Assembly: GCA_030549335.1 (NCBI GenBank)
Contig: CM060198.1
Coordinates: 56,677,995 to 56,741,994, forward strand
Reading direction: 5' to 3'
Source of the DNA: Pontederia crassipes
Taxonomy: Eukaryota; Streptophyta; Magnoliopsida; Commelinales; Pontederiaceae
DNA length: 64,000 nt
A program made the position numbers and the translations under genes. The notes under the pieces were generated by a model. It did no database searches. It saw nothing but the letters and a program-made list of their open reading frames with translations, and was not told where the DNA came from. Position 1 is the first letter of the stretch; each line of letters opens with the position of its first letter. This document shows, piece after piece, positions 42,066-54,151 of the stretch.

Positions 42066-43207
42066 GGTAAATTATATAGATCGTCTCCCAACTTTAATTT
42101 ATGACTAGATTGTCGCAACTTTATTTTTCTTGTATGTTTCATCTTCTTGACCGCCAATAATCGATTATCCGATTCTAATACTGGCGGACGTAACAAAATA
42201 TAATAAAAATAATACAAAAAAGATAAAACTAAAAAAAATAGGCTACCACAGCCACCTCTTGCCGAAGGGGAGAAAGGAGGGCAGCACTCCCTCCCCCTCT
42301 CCCCTCCGGAGTCGAAGAGGAGGGGAAGGGGCACCGGCCCCATCGCATAGTGGGGGCCAATGCCTCCCTCTTCTTCTTCGCTGGCCACGAGGGAGAAAAA
42401 GGGGTGCTAACCCTTAATGCGAGCTCGCAAGGGGGGGCGATGTCCCCATTTTCTTCCTCGCTGGCTACTTCGACGAGAATGGGAACAAGAAGATATCGCC
42501 ATTGGAGCTATAAAAAGGTGCATGTTGGCTGCAGGGAATGAGCTGCCGAGGCGGTGGCCGAGGCGGTGGTGGAGTCGACAGACTCCGACGGGGACAGGCT
42601 CTTGCGATTGGAGGACTTCGTAAAGATAGTGGAGGGGAGGGGCAGAGGAGAAGGGGAGACACCTGAGGGACACCTTTCCGATGTACGCTATGGGGGAGGA
42701 GGAGGGCCGATGAGTTCACATGGGGTCATCACCCCCCTTTTCCTTCCTCACGTGTGACACAAGCGAAGGATAAAAGCACAGGGGTTGGTGCCCCCTTTCC
42801 TCCTTTGCTGGCACCATGCATGAGAGAGAAAAGGGGGGTGCACCCCCTCCCTCTCCTTAGTCCAAGCCGCACGCGAGGGAGCACCGACGAGGAAGAAAAG
42901 GGGGGAGCTGGGCCCCTTCCTCTCTCCTCTCCGACGCCGTAGGGGAGAGGGAGAGGGGGCACCCCCCCCCCCCCCCCCTTGCTCCCCTCTGGCAAGGGGC
43001 GGCAGCCTCATACTGCTTCACTTTTTTACTTTTTATTTATTTTTTATTATGCCACATCATCAACGAATTAGAGAACTAGTTATTGCCGGTCAAGAGGCAG
43101 TGCGTGCAAGAAAATCAAAGGTTGAGAACATTCTCGTTACAAATTAAAGTTGGAAGAATGAGTAGTTAGCACGCCTAAAAATTAGAGATGATCCGTGTAA
43201 TTTACTT
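42066..43207. mobile_element. Non-autonomous Mutator-like element with GC-rich cargo
   Basis: An 11-bp direct repeat, GTAATATTATG, flanks it (42055-42065 and 43208-43218), within the MULE range. The inverted ends share GTAAATTA, GGATC/AGATC, CAACTTTAATTT, TTTTCTTG and TCTTGACCG over about 170 bp. The interior, 42240-43010, is strongly GC-rich and purine-skewed in blocks, with many overlapping open frames and no recognisable protein. Confidence 0.72.
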
Positions 43208-43218
43208 GTAATATTATG

Positions 43219-45350
43219 AATATAGATAGCTGATATTGAACATTAGTATTTAGAGAAGATTACATGTACTTAAAGGTGTATAAGCATCCATGCATCATGA
43301 TTATGAATTACATATTATTAATAGCAATTTAAAAAATAAAAAGAAATTATTTCTTGTAGAAACCATCAAGTTACAAGTGAAAAAAAAAGAAAAATATAGT
43401 AAACCTCCTTGTAAAGATAAAATACAAGGTGTACATTCAAAACATAGCAAAGTGGTATAGGTTATATCTTTTATTTATAGTAATATTCCAACTAAGGTTT
43501 ATCATTATTATTATTATTGAAACATATTTTGGACTATGAAAAATACTTATGATATAGTTCAATGATTTCCTATGAGGTAAACTTATGCAAATCATTTTAT
43601 GAAAATATTTTAAGAGGACAATAGTTGTGATGTTAAAATAAAGTTTACTTAATATTGATATGTAATTATGACATGTGTATTTTGGTATTATTAAACTTCA
43701 TATGTTTATTGGTGATGTTAGTTAAAAAAGATCTTTGAGATTATATTCAATATACATGATGTTTCTAGGGCATATATCGAGTGTCTTTGTTATTTCGAAA
43801 CTGCTCTGCGTGCACATATTGATCGTGATCGCATCGACTCATGATTGTAAAGCTCTGCTTAACTGTATGATACATAATCATGAAGCTTTGCAACATGTAT
43901 TTACCCATGATGATTGATTTGTCGCATGAATTAAACCATGTGTTCCTCTACTATTCCTATTGACCCATGATTATGAAGTTTTGCTTAATTGTATATGATA
44001 TGTATTGACTCAGTTGCTTTGCATGATTGTATAGACTTATGTTGAGTATGTGCAATGACATATGTGTGGAGTTTGATCGTAAATATAATGATATTTTGAG
44101 TTATTTATGTTTATATAAAAAGTTATATGACTTGAAAATTTATATTATATTTTATAATTTAAATGTTTACTCATATGCAAGATATAATTATATAAATATT
44201 ATATGCGCTCGTATTATTTTCTTATGTTGTACTTTTATAACACTCAATGAGTAAATGATTATTGCTCACATTAATCTTTTTAAATTTTTCAGATAACTAT
44301 AAGTTCCCGAGTTGAGTTGACAATTTATGTTATATTTTATGCTTTAAATATTTATTCATATGCACGATATAGCTATATAAATGTTAAATGTGCTCGTATT
44401 ATTTTCTTATGGTGTACTTTCATGACACTCAATGAGCAAATTATTATTGCTCATTTTAAATCTTTTTTAAATATTCAAATAATTGTACATTCCCGAGTTG
44501 AGTTAATTCGAAGCTTATTTTGTTGTATATAGAAAATGTTAAGCCACCGGAACACTTTTATTTCTTCTCCAATTTTATTTTTGAAAATATACATGTATTA
44601 TATAATAAGTGTTGAAAATAGAAGAAATATTTTGTGAGGTTATATGACAGTTAACTACTCATAGTGCTATATATTAGGTAGTATGTGAAAAAACAACTAT
44701 GCGAATGATGCATATTATGTTCTTTTTACTAAATTCTGATAAATATATTTGTATAACAAACCAATAAGTAATACCAATATTAATAATGGAGAATGTTTTA
44801 TATAATTTATTATAAGATAGTTAAATAATATTAATAGTTATAATAATTAAAATTAAAATTTAGTAATCGAGTAATTGAAATCTAACATCCTCTCTTTAAA
44901 CTCATTAGTGTTCCTTCTAGCAATCCATGTAAAGGGAGAAGAGGACAATCCTAATGATGTAAGAAAAGAGTCATTGCAACTATACAGATATGACATGTCC
45001 ATATTTGATGTCCATAAATTGCTAAAAAAAAGTAAATAATGATAAAAAAATGTCCATAAATTGACATCTAATCCTCTCTCTAAAGGGAAAAGGAAATGCA
45101 AGCCAAACTACTAATATAATTCCGAAAGATACAAAGATTCCAAACTATTTTTGGAGGTGATAAGTTCCAAACTGCAATGTTGCATGCTAATATTAAATTT
45201 AAAAAATGTACAAATATCTGCCAAATGAAAATAAAAAAAAAACACTTTTTGCGTTATGCATTCGATTGCTTCCTAGAAAATTAAAGGAAAAAAATATATA
45301 TATATATATATAAATTGAAGGAAATGAAAACAGTGTCGTGTTCAAACTTC
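43219..45350. other. Gene-free AT-rich region upstream of UBP25
   Basis: No gene. It contains the doubled unit at 44122-44510. A short TA run lies near 45295-45312, just upstream of the UBP25 leader. Confidence 0.4.
44122..44510. repeat. Two-copy tandem repeat, about 190 bp
   Basis: TATGCAAGATATAATTATAT, then GCTCGTATTATTTTCTTATG and CACTCAATGAG, occur from about 44122 and again, diverged, from about 44312. Each copy ends at CCCGAGTTGAGTT. Confidence 0.75.
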
Positions 45351-45505
45351 CGAGGGGCTCCCCGTCGTCGTCCCTTCTCTCGTCTCCTCTTCCTTCTGCC
45401 TCCTCCGCGGCGCCACGCCGTCGAGCCAGTCGAACCCTCCACATCGTAATCGACGGAGACGAACGGCGGGTGGCGTGGGCGAACTCGAAGCCGTCGGAGA
45501 GGACG

Positions 45506-45794
45506 ATGCGATCTTAGGATGAGGATTCCGGCGCGCCGGTCGTCGCAATCGGAGGAGCAACGAGGAGAACCTCCGACGCCATACTTTTCTCCGGCGGACT
45601 CTTCAGCCGCCGATTATGATGGCGTCGCCGCCGTTGAAGATGATTTGGCATCCTCAGTGCCGCCGCGCCGGCCCCCCTGTTGGCCTGCGGAACCTCGGGA
45701 ACTCATGCTACCTCAACAGCGTCCTCCAGTGTCTCACGTACACACCTCCCCTTGCACAGTTTTGCCTCGCTTCGCAGCACTCCTCTATTTGTAA
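45506..45794 (+). promoter_or_regulatory. Upstream open reading frames in the UBP25 leader
   Basis: A 4-codon ORF (ATG CGA TCT TAG, 45506-45517) is followed two bases later by a 91-codon ORF starting at 45519. The longer ORF runs past the true start at 45616 in another frame. If transcription begins upstream of 45506, both would precede the main start and could lower translation. The transcription start is not known. Confidence 0.45.
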
Positions 45795-48700
45795 GTATTC
45801 GGCCCGCATGACCCTCGCTCTTCGATAAATTTCCCTCTGCCGAATTCTTCGATATTTGGAGTCAGTGAAAACTACTAGTTTTATCTGGGGTTTTGTTGAT
45901 TCGTTCCTGTTAGGTAAGTTTTCGTCTGCGAATCGAGAAAAGGAGTGCCCTTTTTGCATACTCGAGCGGCAGATCACGCGATCCCTGAGTCTCGATGGTC
46001 CACTCGACGCGCCGTCCAAGTTCCAGCGCTGCCTCGCCCTCTTCGCCGAGAACTTCCGCTGGGGTCGCCAGGAGGACGCCCACGAGTTCCTCCGCTATGT
46101 CATCGACGCCTGTCACAACGCCTGTCTCAAACTACTCAAACGCCGTGCTTCTACCCCTGTCGGTAGCGTGACCAATGGAGTTGTCTCGAATGGTGCTGCT
46201 GCAACGGCCAAGACGATTTTGAATCATGAAGCTGGCGGGCCTAGCACGGTGATGAAAGAGATATTTGGTGGGGCGTTACTCAGCCAGGTGAAGTGCCTCG
46301 CCTGCAAGGGGGATTCAAACAAAACCGATGAGATTATGGACCTCTGTCTGGACCTTTTCCAGAGCAACTCGTTGAAGGATGCTTTGTTCCGGTTTTTCCA
46401 GCCAGAGGTTTTAGACGGCGATAATAAGTACAACTGCAGCAGGTAAGAGCCAGCATTCCCAAGTTCTTTTCATGTTCTTCTGTTATGTCTATGGTTGAAA
46501 TAGTTCAATTGAATTGATCATGTTCTGCCTCAGATGTAAGAAACTCTCTGTAGCTAGGAAGCAAATGTTCATACTTGGATCCCCCAATGTGCTTGTCATC
46601 CAGCTCAAGGTGATCATCATTGTTTTCTCTTTTTATTTCTCTCATTTTGTGTGCTCTAAAAATTACTAAATGGACAAATGCACTTCTTGAATAGAGATTT
46701 GAAGGCATACATGGTGGGAAGATCAACAAGAACATTGAATTTGAGGAGGTTCTTATGCTCTCAAATTTTATGGCTAAGCCAAACCAGGTTGGTGTGTACA
46801 AAATTACTCCTTTTCTTTGGTCATTGATAGATTACACGAAATGTGAAGCAATAGGATTTTCCAATCAGGGTGACAGCTCATGCAAGCTGCATTATTTGTA
46901 TGGTTAATGGTTATGAACTCGATCATTTATGACCCTAAACTTATATCAGGTTTCACACAATAATGCAGAATTATTTGCTTCATATGATATGCTAAGTTCA
47001 ATGGTCTAAGACTTCGTCATTTTTGTATTTCTTGATTGAATTCATTCACAAAAATTTGGACGCCAAAAACTTTGAAATAAAATTGAACCACTGGCTGAAA
47101 GTTGTTCTCAACTTGCTGTGGTGCCTTCTTGATTTTATGAATTATCCTATAGCCAAATTCTTATCACAAGGAAGTTTGTATACCCAAGAACAAGCTTGTA
47201 ATATTAGAGGTAGCATAATTGAGATTGAAAAGTTTCTTGTGCAAAAGGAGAGACAGTTGGCATCTCCTGACAGGGACAGGAACAGCTTTTGAGAATTCCT
47301 GATGAATATCACTATTAAGGTTATTGCTGTTGGTGGAATTTACCCGATTTTTATTCCCCTAAAGAGGATCTAGAGCTTGGTCTTGGGTATGTGGTTAGTT
47401 CTATTAGTTGAAGAGCGATGTCAGGACATGGAGATGGTGGTTTGCGGTGTTTCTTTTATCCTTTCCTTTTTTGTGCATTTCTTGTTCAGGCAACTCCAGT
47501 CATCTTTAGTTACTTAGAGGCCCTTGCTGTGTCTGTGGTTAGTGCTATTAGCTGAAGAGTGAGCTGCATTGTGTCTTTTGTCCTTTCCTTTTGCGTGGAT
47601 TTCTTGTTTCAGGCCATTCCAGTAACCTAGTGTTCATTTGTAGGATTTAGGATAATCTTACTCGAGATTTTTATTGTAATGCTGGATTTTGGTTTTTTTG
47701 TACTTCTTTTCTTTCTGTTATTTCTTAAAGTATGACTTCTTTTTGGTCGAATATTAAAGTATGACTTGTCACCTTTCCTTTGTGGTAATTTATCATCAGT
47801 TGATTACAATGTTGTTGGTTTTTAGGATCCACGGCCTGAGTATAACCTAATTGGAAGCATTGTGCATTCAGGCTTCTCACTGGAATCTGGGCATTATTAT
47901 GCTTACATCAAGGTATTAACAAAGTCCGCTTCAGTGTTTTCCCTTTAGTATTTCCTTTCTGATGACGATGACAGTATTACATCCATTTTACATTTTCCCA
48001 AATGTACAGGATGCATCTGGACAGTGGTATTGCTGTAATGATGCTCATGTTTCCCTTTCAAGCACAGAAGAGGTTTTGTCAGAAAAAGCATATATCCTTT
48101 TTTATCTACGCCGTAATCAATGCCCAAAACCAAATAAGACCAGTGCTTGCAAGCCATTGAAGATGCTGGATGCAAATGGAGCTAACGTTATATCTGCAGA
48201 AAGTTTAAAACCAGCAATCACAAAGCCCAATGGGTTGTCATCTAAAGCTACTATTTCTATTGTGCTCAAGAATGGCAAAGTATCCTCAGGTGTACAAATT
48301 AAACAAACTGGCTTGAAAATTTCTGTGTTAAGGAGAGATTTTCCTAATAGTAATGATGTTAGTGGAGCTGAACATAGCTCTTCAGCTACAACCAAGAATG
48401 ATAAGAAAGTGTGGACATTGGCGTCAAGTGAAATTGCTGCTAACATGACCATCTCTTCTGCTGCATTACATCAGAACACACAGAAGTCATATGGCAGTGA
48501 GTTTGCTAGATCATTGGCAATAGAAGAACATGTAGATAGCATTAATCATAGAATTGCAACTACAGAAAAGGAACTTGAGAGTACTCATTCAGCAACTAAT
48601 GGGGCAAGTTGGTCCAACAGTGTTGTGCTATCTGTTAACCAAGAGTCATGCAATGATAAGCCACCTGAAAGTTCAGTTCTCCGCACTAAAGTATCGGGTG

Positions 48701-49866
48701 ACGTGTTGGCTGAAAATGGCATATGCAAAATTCTGAGGGTGAATGGCAAAAGGAAATCACAGAATGATTGTCAATGTGTTATAGAAGAGTAAGTATCTAA
48801 TGTTTTAACTACATGATGAACTTCTGTGCTTTCGGTGAACTATGATACTTTTAATGGGCAATTAATTTGCAAAGGATATCACTTATTAAAGTGCATGAAA
48901 ACATGCATATGCAGCACATTGTTAGCAATTCTTAAGATGCCATGTTTTTCTATCTTGTATTGATGGTGATGATTTTGTCAGACTTGCCAAAGAAGCCTCT
49001 TCAGGACTACAATCTTGTGGCTGGGTGGATGATGTGCAAAATTACATGTATGCTAGAAAAAAGACATTGTGCGTGCAAGCAACAGGCGGTTCAGATTTTA
49101 ATTTGATCAAGTAAGAGCAATGTACTGCTTCTGTGTAAGCAATATACTACTGAATATGCATCTCATGTCCTGAATTCGAAATGAGGCTAGTGGTATGCTT
49201 GTTTGCTCAAATTCATTGTGTGTAGTAGCAGATTGCATTTGGATATTCCTTTGCATACGTGGTTGCAGAGTAACATGTTAGGATGCTTCATTCTATAACC
49301 TTTTCTTTTATTCTCTTAAGTCTAGATTTGCTTAATATTTAAATCTGTTGTGTCTGATGGCAACTGATATGCTATTAAACATGCTAAATAGTTGTTAGAT
49401 CTCTTGTTGCACTTGGTTTTCAATTTATGCCCTTTGCTGACTTGTTTCTCTGGAAGAGTTAATGTCCTTCCCGTATGATTTTCTTATTTAAAGTTAACAA
49501 ATTCAATTGATTACAAGTTGATTTGCTGATCTGATGGAACGCTTAAACAATAGCTACCCTAATAGCTGCTTCAGCAGCTGCATTAATAAACATTGAGAAA
49601 ATGTCTCTTTTTTTTACAAGTAAATAAATATTTAGAATAGCGTTATATTTTCTTTATATATCTGCAACATAATACTTTTGTAGTCCAGGGAGGTTTATAG
49701 CATCAGAGTAGTAGCTTATTTATGAATTTTTATATGTCGTGACAGGAAACAGTTAATAATGGATGCAAAGAAGACTTTCAACTCTCAAATTCCAGTATCA
49801 CTAAAGGGACACCTCTTTCGACGGCTCATGCATCTTGCTGAAGAAAAGCTTTTGTTGGATTCTTAA
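45616..49866 (+). CDS. UBP25: Ubiquitin-specific protease, UBP25-like (deubiquitinase)
   Basis: Cysteine protease that removes ubiquitin from proteins. The exons are 45616-45790, 45914-46442, 46534-46609, 46695-46787, 47826-47912, 48010-48788, 48982-49110 and 49746-49866, giving 1989 nt, or 662 aa (Arabidopsis UBP25 is about 661). The start MMASPPLKMIWHP aligns with the UBP25 N-terminus. An in-frame TGA at 45520 with no intervening ATG excludes an earlier start. The Cys box is GLRNLGNSCYLNS (Cys31). Two CxxC pairs (C186/C189 and C233/C236) suit the zinc ribbon of the fingers region. The His box is SGHYYAYIK (His314) and the acid is CCND (Asp331). The region after about residue 360 is poorly conserved, as in the family. 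It lies head-to-head with glycolate oxidase. Confidence 0.95.
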
Positions 49867-49878
49867 ATCACCTACAGT

Positions 49879-49988
49879 GGTACTACGCTCAATTTTTTTT
49901 TATGTTTTGGTGGACAACTTTCTATGATAATTGGTACTACGCTCAATTTTTTTTTATGTTTTGGTGGACTTAACTTTCTATGATAATA
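49879..49988. repeat. 54-bp tandem duplication after the UBP25 stop
   Basis: The unit from GGTACTACGCTCAATTTT to the AACTTTCTATGATAATT block occurs at 49879 and 49933. The second copy has a short insertion. It lies in the probable 3' untranslated region, 12 bases after the stop codon. Confidence 0.9.
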
Positions 49989-50092
49989 CTTCTCCAGAAA
50001 TTTTTGAAAGATTTAGTCCTGTCGTCATCCTTAACGTATTCTTCTTTTTACATTTTGAGCCTTATAGCTATCCTGGTGTATATGCTGCGGGA

Positions 50093-50526
50093 TTATCAAG
50101 TGTTAATTTGTTTGCAGTGCAAATTGCTCTAGGTATGAACAGAATCCTGATAAATTTTTCTTGCCATAGTCAAAAAAATAAGAAAAAAAAATCTTGTTGT
50201 TTGGTTTGCAAGTTTGTGGGATTTGTCTCTCCATTTTTTAAGTTTTCACCAGGTACATGTGAGAAGCCTCATTGAGTTCCTATCCACATCTGTCCATGGA
50301 AATTTGCAATTTTGAGGCCTGAAAATTTTCCTTTGATTTGGAAAATTTATGCAGACCAAACATGTAAACCAAACAACTTAAAAAATGGAGAGACAAATCC
50401 CACAAACTTGCAAACCAAACAACAAGATTTTTTTTTCTTATTTTTTTGACTATGGCAAGAAAAATTTATCAGGATTCTGTTCATACCTAGAGCAATTTGC
50501 ACTGCAAACAAATTAACACTTGATAA
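50093..50526. repeat. Perfect 150-bp inverted repeat in the UBP25 3' flank
   Basis: The arms at 50093-50242 and 50377-50526 appear to be exact reverse complements over all 150 bp, including homopolymer lengths (9 A / 9 T and 7 A / 7 T). The spacer is 134 bp. The right arm is part of the retro-insertion at 50356-50720. The left arm begins 226 bases after the UBP25 stop. Confidence 0.93.
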
Positions 50527-50720
50527 CTCCGCCTATATTTTATAGCCGGTCCCAAGCCCGGATAAAGGAGGAGGGTTGTGTTAGGCCCCGACAGCCAGCA
50601 TAAAATCATGTCGAATCTTATGAACATGGATCAACGAATATAGGAATGGCGTCGTATGATCCATGTAGCCGACCCCACCTAGTGGGATAAGGCTTTGTTG
50701 TTGTTGTTGTTGTTGTTGTT
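50356..50720 (+). mobile_element. Chimeric retro-insertion: inverted local DNA plus SINE/LINE 3' end with (TTG)n tail
   Basis: The 365-bp insert is bounded by a 16-bp target duplication, GGAAAATTTATGCAGA (50340-50355 and 50721-50736). From left to right it holds a 21-bp filler, a 150-bp inverted copy of 50093-50242, and about 194 bp of non-LTR element ending CCACCTAGTGGGATAAGGC then (TTG)n. That tail is the one shared by plant Au-type SINEs and RTE-clade LINEs. The structure fits target-primed reverse transcription with a template jump onto nearby DNA. Confidence 0.8.
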
Positions 50721-50736
50721 GGAAAATTTATGCAGA

Positions 50737-53235
50737 ATTACATTCTGATGTAAGATATCTTTTTTACAATGGTGCCGATGCTCAATTTCTGGAGGAAGTT
50801 CTTTACCTTTTTGCAACCTATGATGATTGATGCAATCTGGAATTACTGTGAGCTATTAATTTAAATGAATTTATGTGAATTTGGCTTTCATATTTACACT
50901 TGTCTGATCTTTTTGATTACTCATCACAATATTCTGAAATTTTTGAGAGGGCACAAGATTCTGAATTAAGTGGGCAACATTTATTTGATTCATAAGTTAT
51001 ATCTTTTCTAGGCACATTTATAAGGTACTGTCATGGTTCAATCTATGAAGCATATTTTGTTCCTTTCTTTTTTTTAATTCTTGTCTTGGTTCTTTAATTT
51101 TTCCTTGATATATTTATCTTTCATATATCTTTTAGTTATAACCTATGCTCTTTGGCATTGCATGCATAGGATGACAGTGAATTTGTAATTTTCTGCTATA
51201 AAAATTTCTTAATGATGTTTCAAAAAAAAGTTTCTTAATGAACTTTTTGTTTCTGATTGATTGTGAATGTTTTTATATCGCTGGTGACAACAGAGATTTA
51301 GATGATGAATAATGTCACTAGTTTGAGATATTGGCATTTATCAGCATATGGGATATAATATAGGGATGTATCAAATTGATAATAACTTGCTACTCCTTTC
51401 CAAGACCTACTCATTGTTTATTTGTGCAGATTTCTAATTGTTCGCATTCTTTGATCCAGCACAATACTGTGTCATACTTTGTTGAATCAGACCCTTATTC
51501 TGCAAAGTCAACCTTGTAGTTATATGGTAACAGATACTGATAAACTCTCTCATTGGCTTCATTTGGATATTGTTGGTTATTCTATGAGTTATTGCTTAGC
51601 CGTCCAAACTGTTTGATGGTTACAAGATGACCTGTTATATGAAGGGAAAAAGTGGTAACTTTTTCATTGTTAAAAGTAATTCAATCTTGACAAAGAATGA
51701 CTTATTGTTGTTTGATTGCTTTCTTGTTGTTACTCCTTATAACACTAAGGTTTTTTTAGGGGAATAACACATTGAGCTATGAATAAATGATGGCCATGTC
51801 TTGCTGCTCCTTTGTCTTCTTTTGCCTTTTTTGATAGTTATCATTTTCAGAGAGTAAAACTATGACCTGTGTTATACTTAGGGGGACATCTTCTTCAACC
51901 TGCTTGGTGATTGTGAATGCCTCGTTTTTTCCCCTCCTGCAAAAGATGAGAATCAGGTATTTCGTGCATCAGATCTGCAAGCTTTCTTTGCTTTCCCAAG
52001 ATTGTCAAAACTGAATCTGTTTAACACTCTAACTTATGTCATCATCACTATTAAACATCTAACTTCAGGGAGTGTATCTCAGAAATGCTAATTTGCATTC
52101 ATTTAGGTTGTTTAATTGCTATCAGTGGATATATCTACATAAGTAAAATCTATGCTAATAGGAACATCTGTTTAGCAGAATAGAATTCAGATAAGGGTAA
52201 TTGCACTATTCAAAAACTTGAAAGACAATTGAAGGAGAGGAGTGAAACGAGTTTTACAATTTTGTGGAAGTTCTCTTGGGAAAATTAGATGGCACTAGGT
52301 TTGCAGTCAATCGGAAGGGATTGTCATGCGGCTCATGCCTTTGTGCTCCTCCGTTAAAAAGCAGACAACTTTGCTTACGATTGCCTATTATATGTTTACT
52401 ACTTTCCCATCTAACATGAAGTATTTAGTGATCCAGATCTTCTAGTTTCCAAATGTTGATACTGATTCGAGTTTGAGTTCTGATTCATGCTTTCATTTAT
52501 GTATAAGCCAATGAACAGAGAGATTGTCCCATTTTCCTTTAGCAACAGGGGGAAGTGTCTACTAAAGAGATTTTACCATGTAGTGCCTAGAACACAGATA
52601 TTGCCTCCAAAATATGTAGGACACAGCAAGTCATGCACTCGTTCTATTAAAAGGCTTATGGATGCACCCATTGAACCTTCCACGTATTTTGTGATGCTCA
52701 TTCAGCTTGTTCTCGAATAGAAGTTTCTACATCTTAGAGAGAGAGAGAGAGAGCCGGCGTGTAGTTTTGAGGACTGTATAAAAAGAAGTGTATATGCAAA
52801 GTGTGCACTGCTCATTCTTGTATTTATGTTATAGTCGTCAATTCCTTTTTATTCTGCAGTTGAATCCTCTGTTTGGCTTCTGGTTCTCCGACTGAAAAAT
52901 GTGAATCTACCACTGACAATAATGTCAGGAAATAAGAGAATAACTTTCGAGATCGGAATAGCAATTTGATTGTGATTCTGAGTTGGTCTCCAATTTTGTT
53001 ATCTTACAAATTAGTTTCTCAACTGTACAGCCAATTTATTGATGCGAGTCGTGTGGTGAGGGTGATCGCAACGCATCAGGTAATCCACATGCGAACCGTT
53101 CTAATTTGGAAAAAAATGACAATGAAAAAAAATGAACTAAAAAAGAGAAGACCTTTTCTTTGTTTTGAACAATAAATCTTTTTTAATATCCGTGGGAGCA
53201 ATTTGTCTACGTGTCATGTTTGTCACATCTAAAAT
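50737..53235. other. Gene-free region downstream of UBP25
   Basis: AT-rich, T-rich on the plus strand, with only short open frames. A (GA)n run lies at about 52738-52753. No gene or bounded transposon is recognised. Confidence 0.45.
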
Positions 53236-53243
53236 CATATGGC

Positions 53244-53719
53244 AGGAGGGGTGTAAGAAAACTCCATCGAACCGAAAAATAAAAAATTAACGAATCGAAT
53301 GCAATTTACGGTGATTTTTAAATAGAGCGGCCCGTGGAGGCACGTGGAGTTCGTTTTTATTTATTAATTTTTATTTATATAATTAATTTAGATGTAATTA
53401 TTTATTTTATTACTAGTGTAATAATTTTTTATATAGCTTAATATATTTCCATGAAATTCTAATTTAATAGTTCTAATATTGTATCATATATTTAATTATA
53501 AAATTAAATAAGTTAATATTAATTTTAATTTATTATAATTTTTTGAAAATATTATTTATCAAAATAAGGGTTCGAAAAAAATTATCCGAAAAAATTGATC
53601 CGTTGATTCTTTTTCTAAATGGTTTAGGATGACTTTTGTGATTGAAAAAATCGATTCGAAAAATAATGGATAATTTCTTTGGACCGAAAAATCGATTCGA
53701 TCCGAACCACTTTTACCTC
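53244..53719. mobile_element. Non-autonomous hAT-like element (MITE), 476 bp
   Basis: The ends GAGGGGTGTAAG... and ...CTTTTACCTCT are imperfect inverted repeats that continue inward as CGAACCGAAAAAT and AAAAATCGATTCGATCC. The flanks CATATGGC (53236-53243) and TATATGGC (53720-53727) make an 8-bp target duplication with one mismatch. Non-coding. Confidence 0.65.
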
Positions 53720-54151
53720 TATATGGCTGATATGGTAAAGAAAATTATTATGATATTAATAGATTGAAAATTGATAAATTTACTATGCATGCCATTGTGA
53801 ATAGCAAAGATGATTAAAATAAAAAATATGATTAATTCAACAATTGTAATTTATTTAGTTTAGATGATATAATTTTATTAACAAATTATTCAAATAAATA
53901 CATATTATTTTCATTATAATTATTAAATTGATTAAATTATAAAATAAGTGCTCTAGGGTAGAGCAGGATGCTTTACATAATAATTAACCTCATAAATCAT
54001 TATTCTTCCATCTTTTCAACTTACAAGTAGTCAAACTTTAGTAGTCTCTGGGATGCCTCCCATTCGAGCCGGCTCCAAAAATCCCCTTCAAAAAATATAC
54101 GAATTGTATGGGCTCTGCAGGAGAGTTGACGGGTCTTTCTAAAATGAGGTG

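Noticed and set aside
42047-43011. Gly/Pro-rich frames of 60-113 codons
   Set aside because: GC-rich MULE cargo with open frames on both strands and no recognisable protein.
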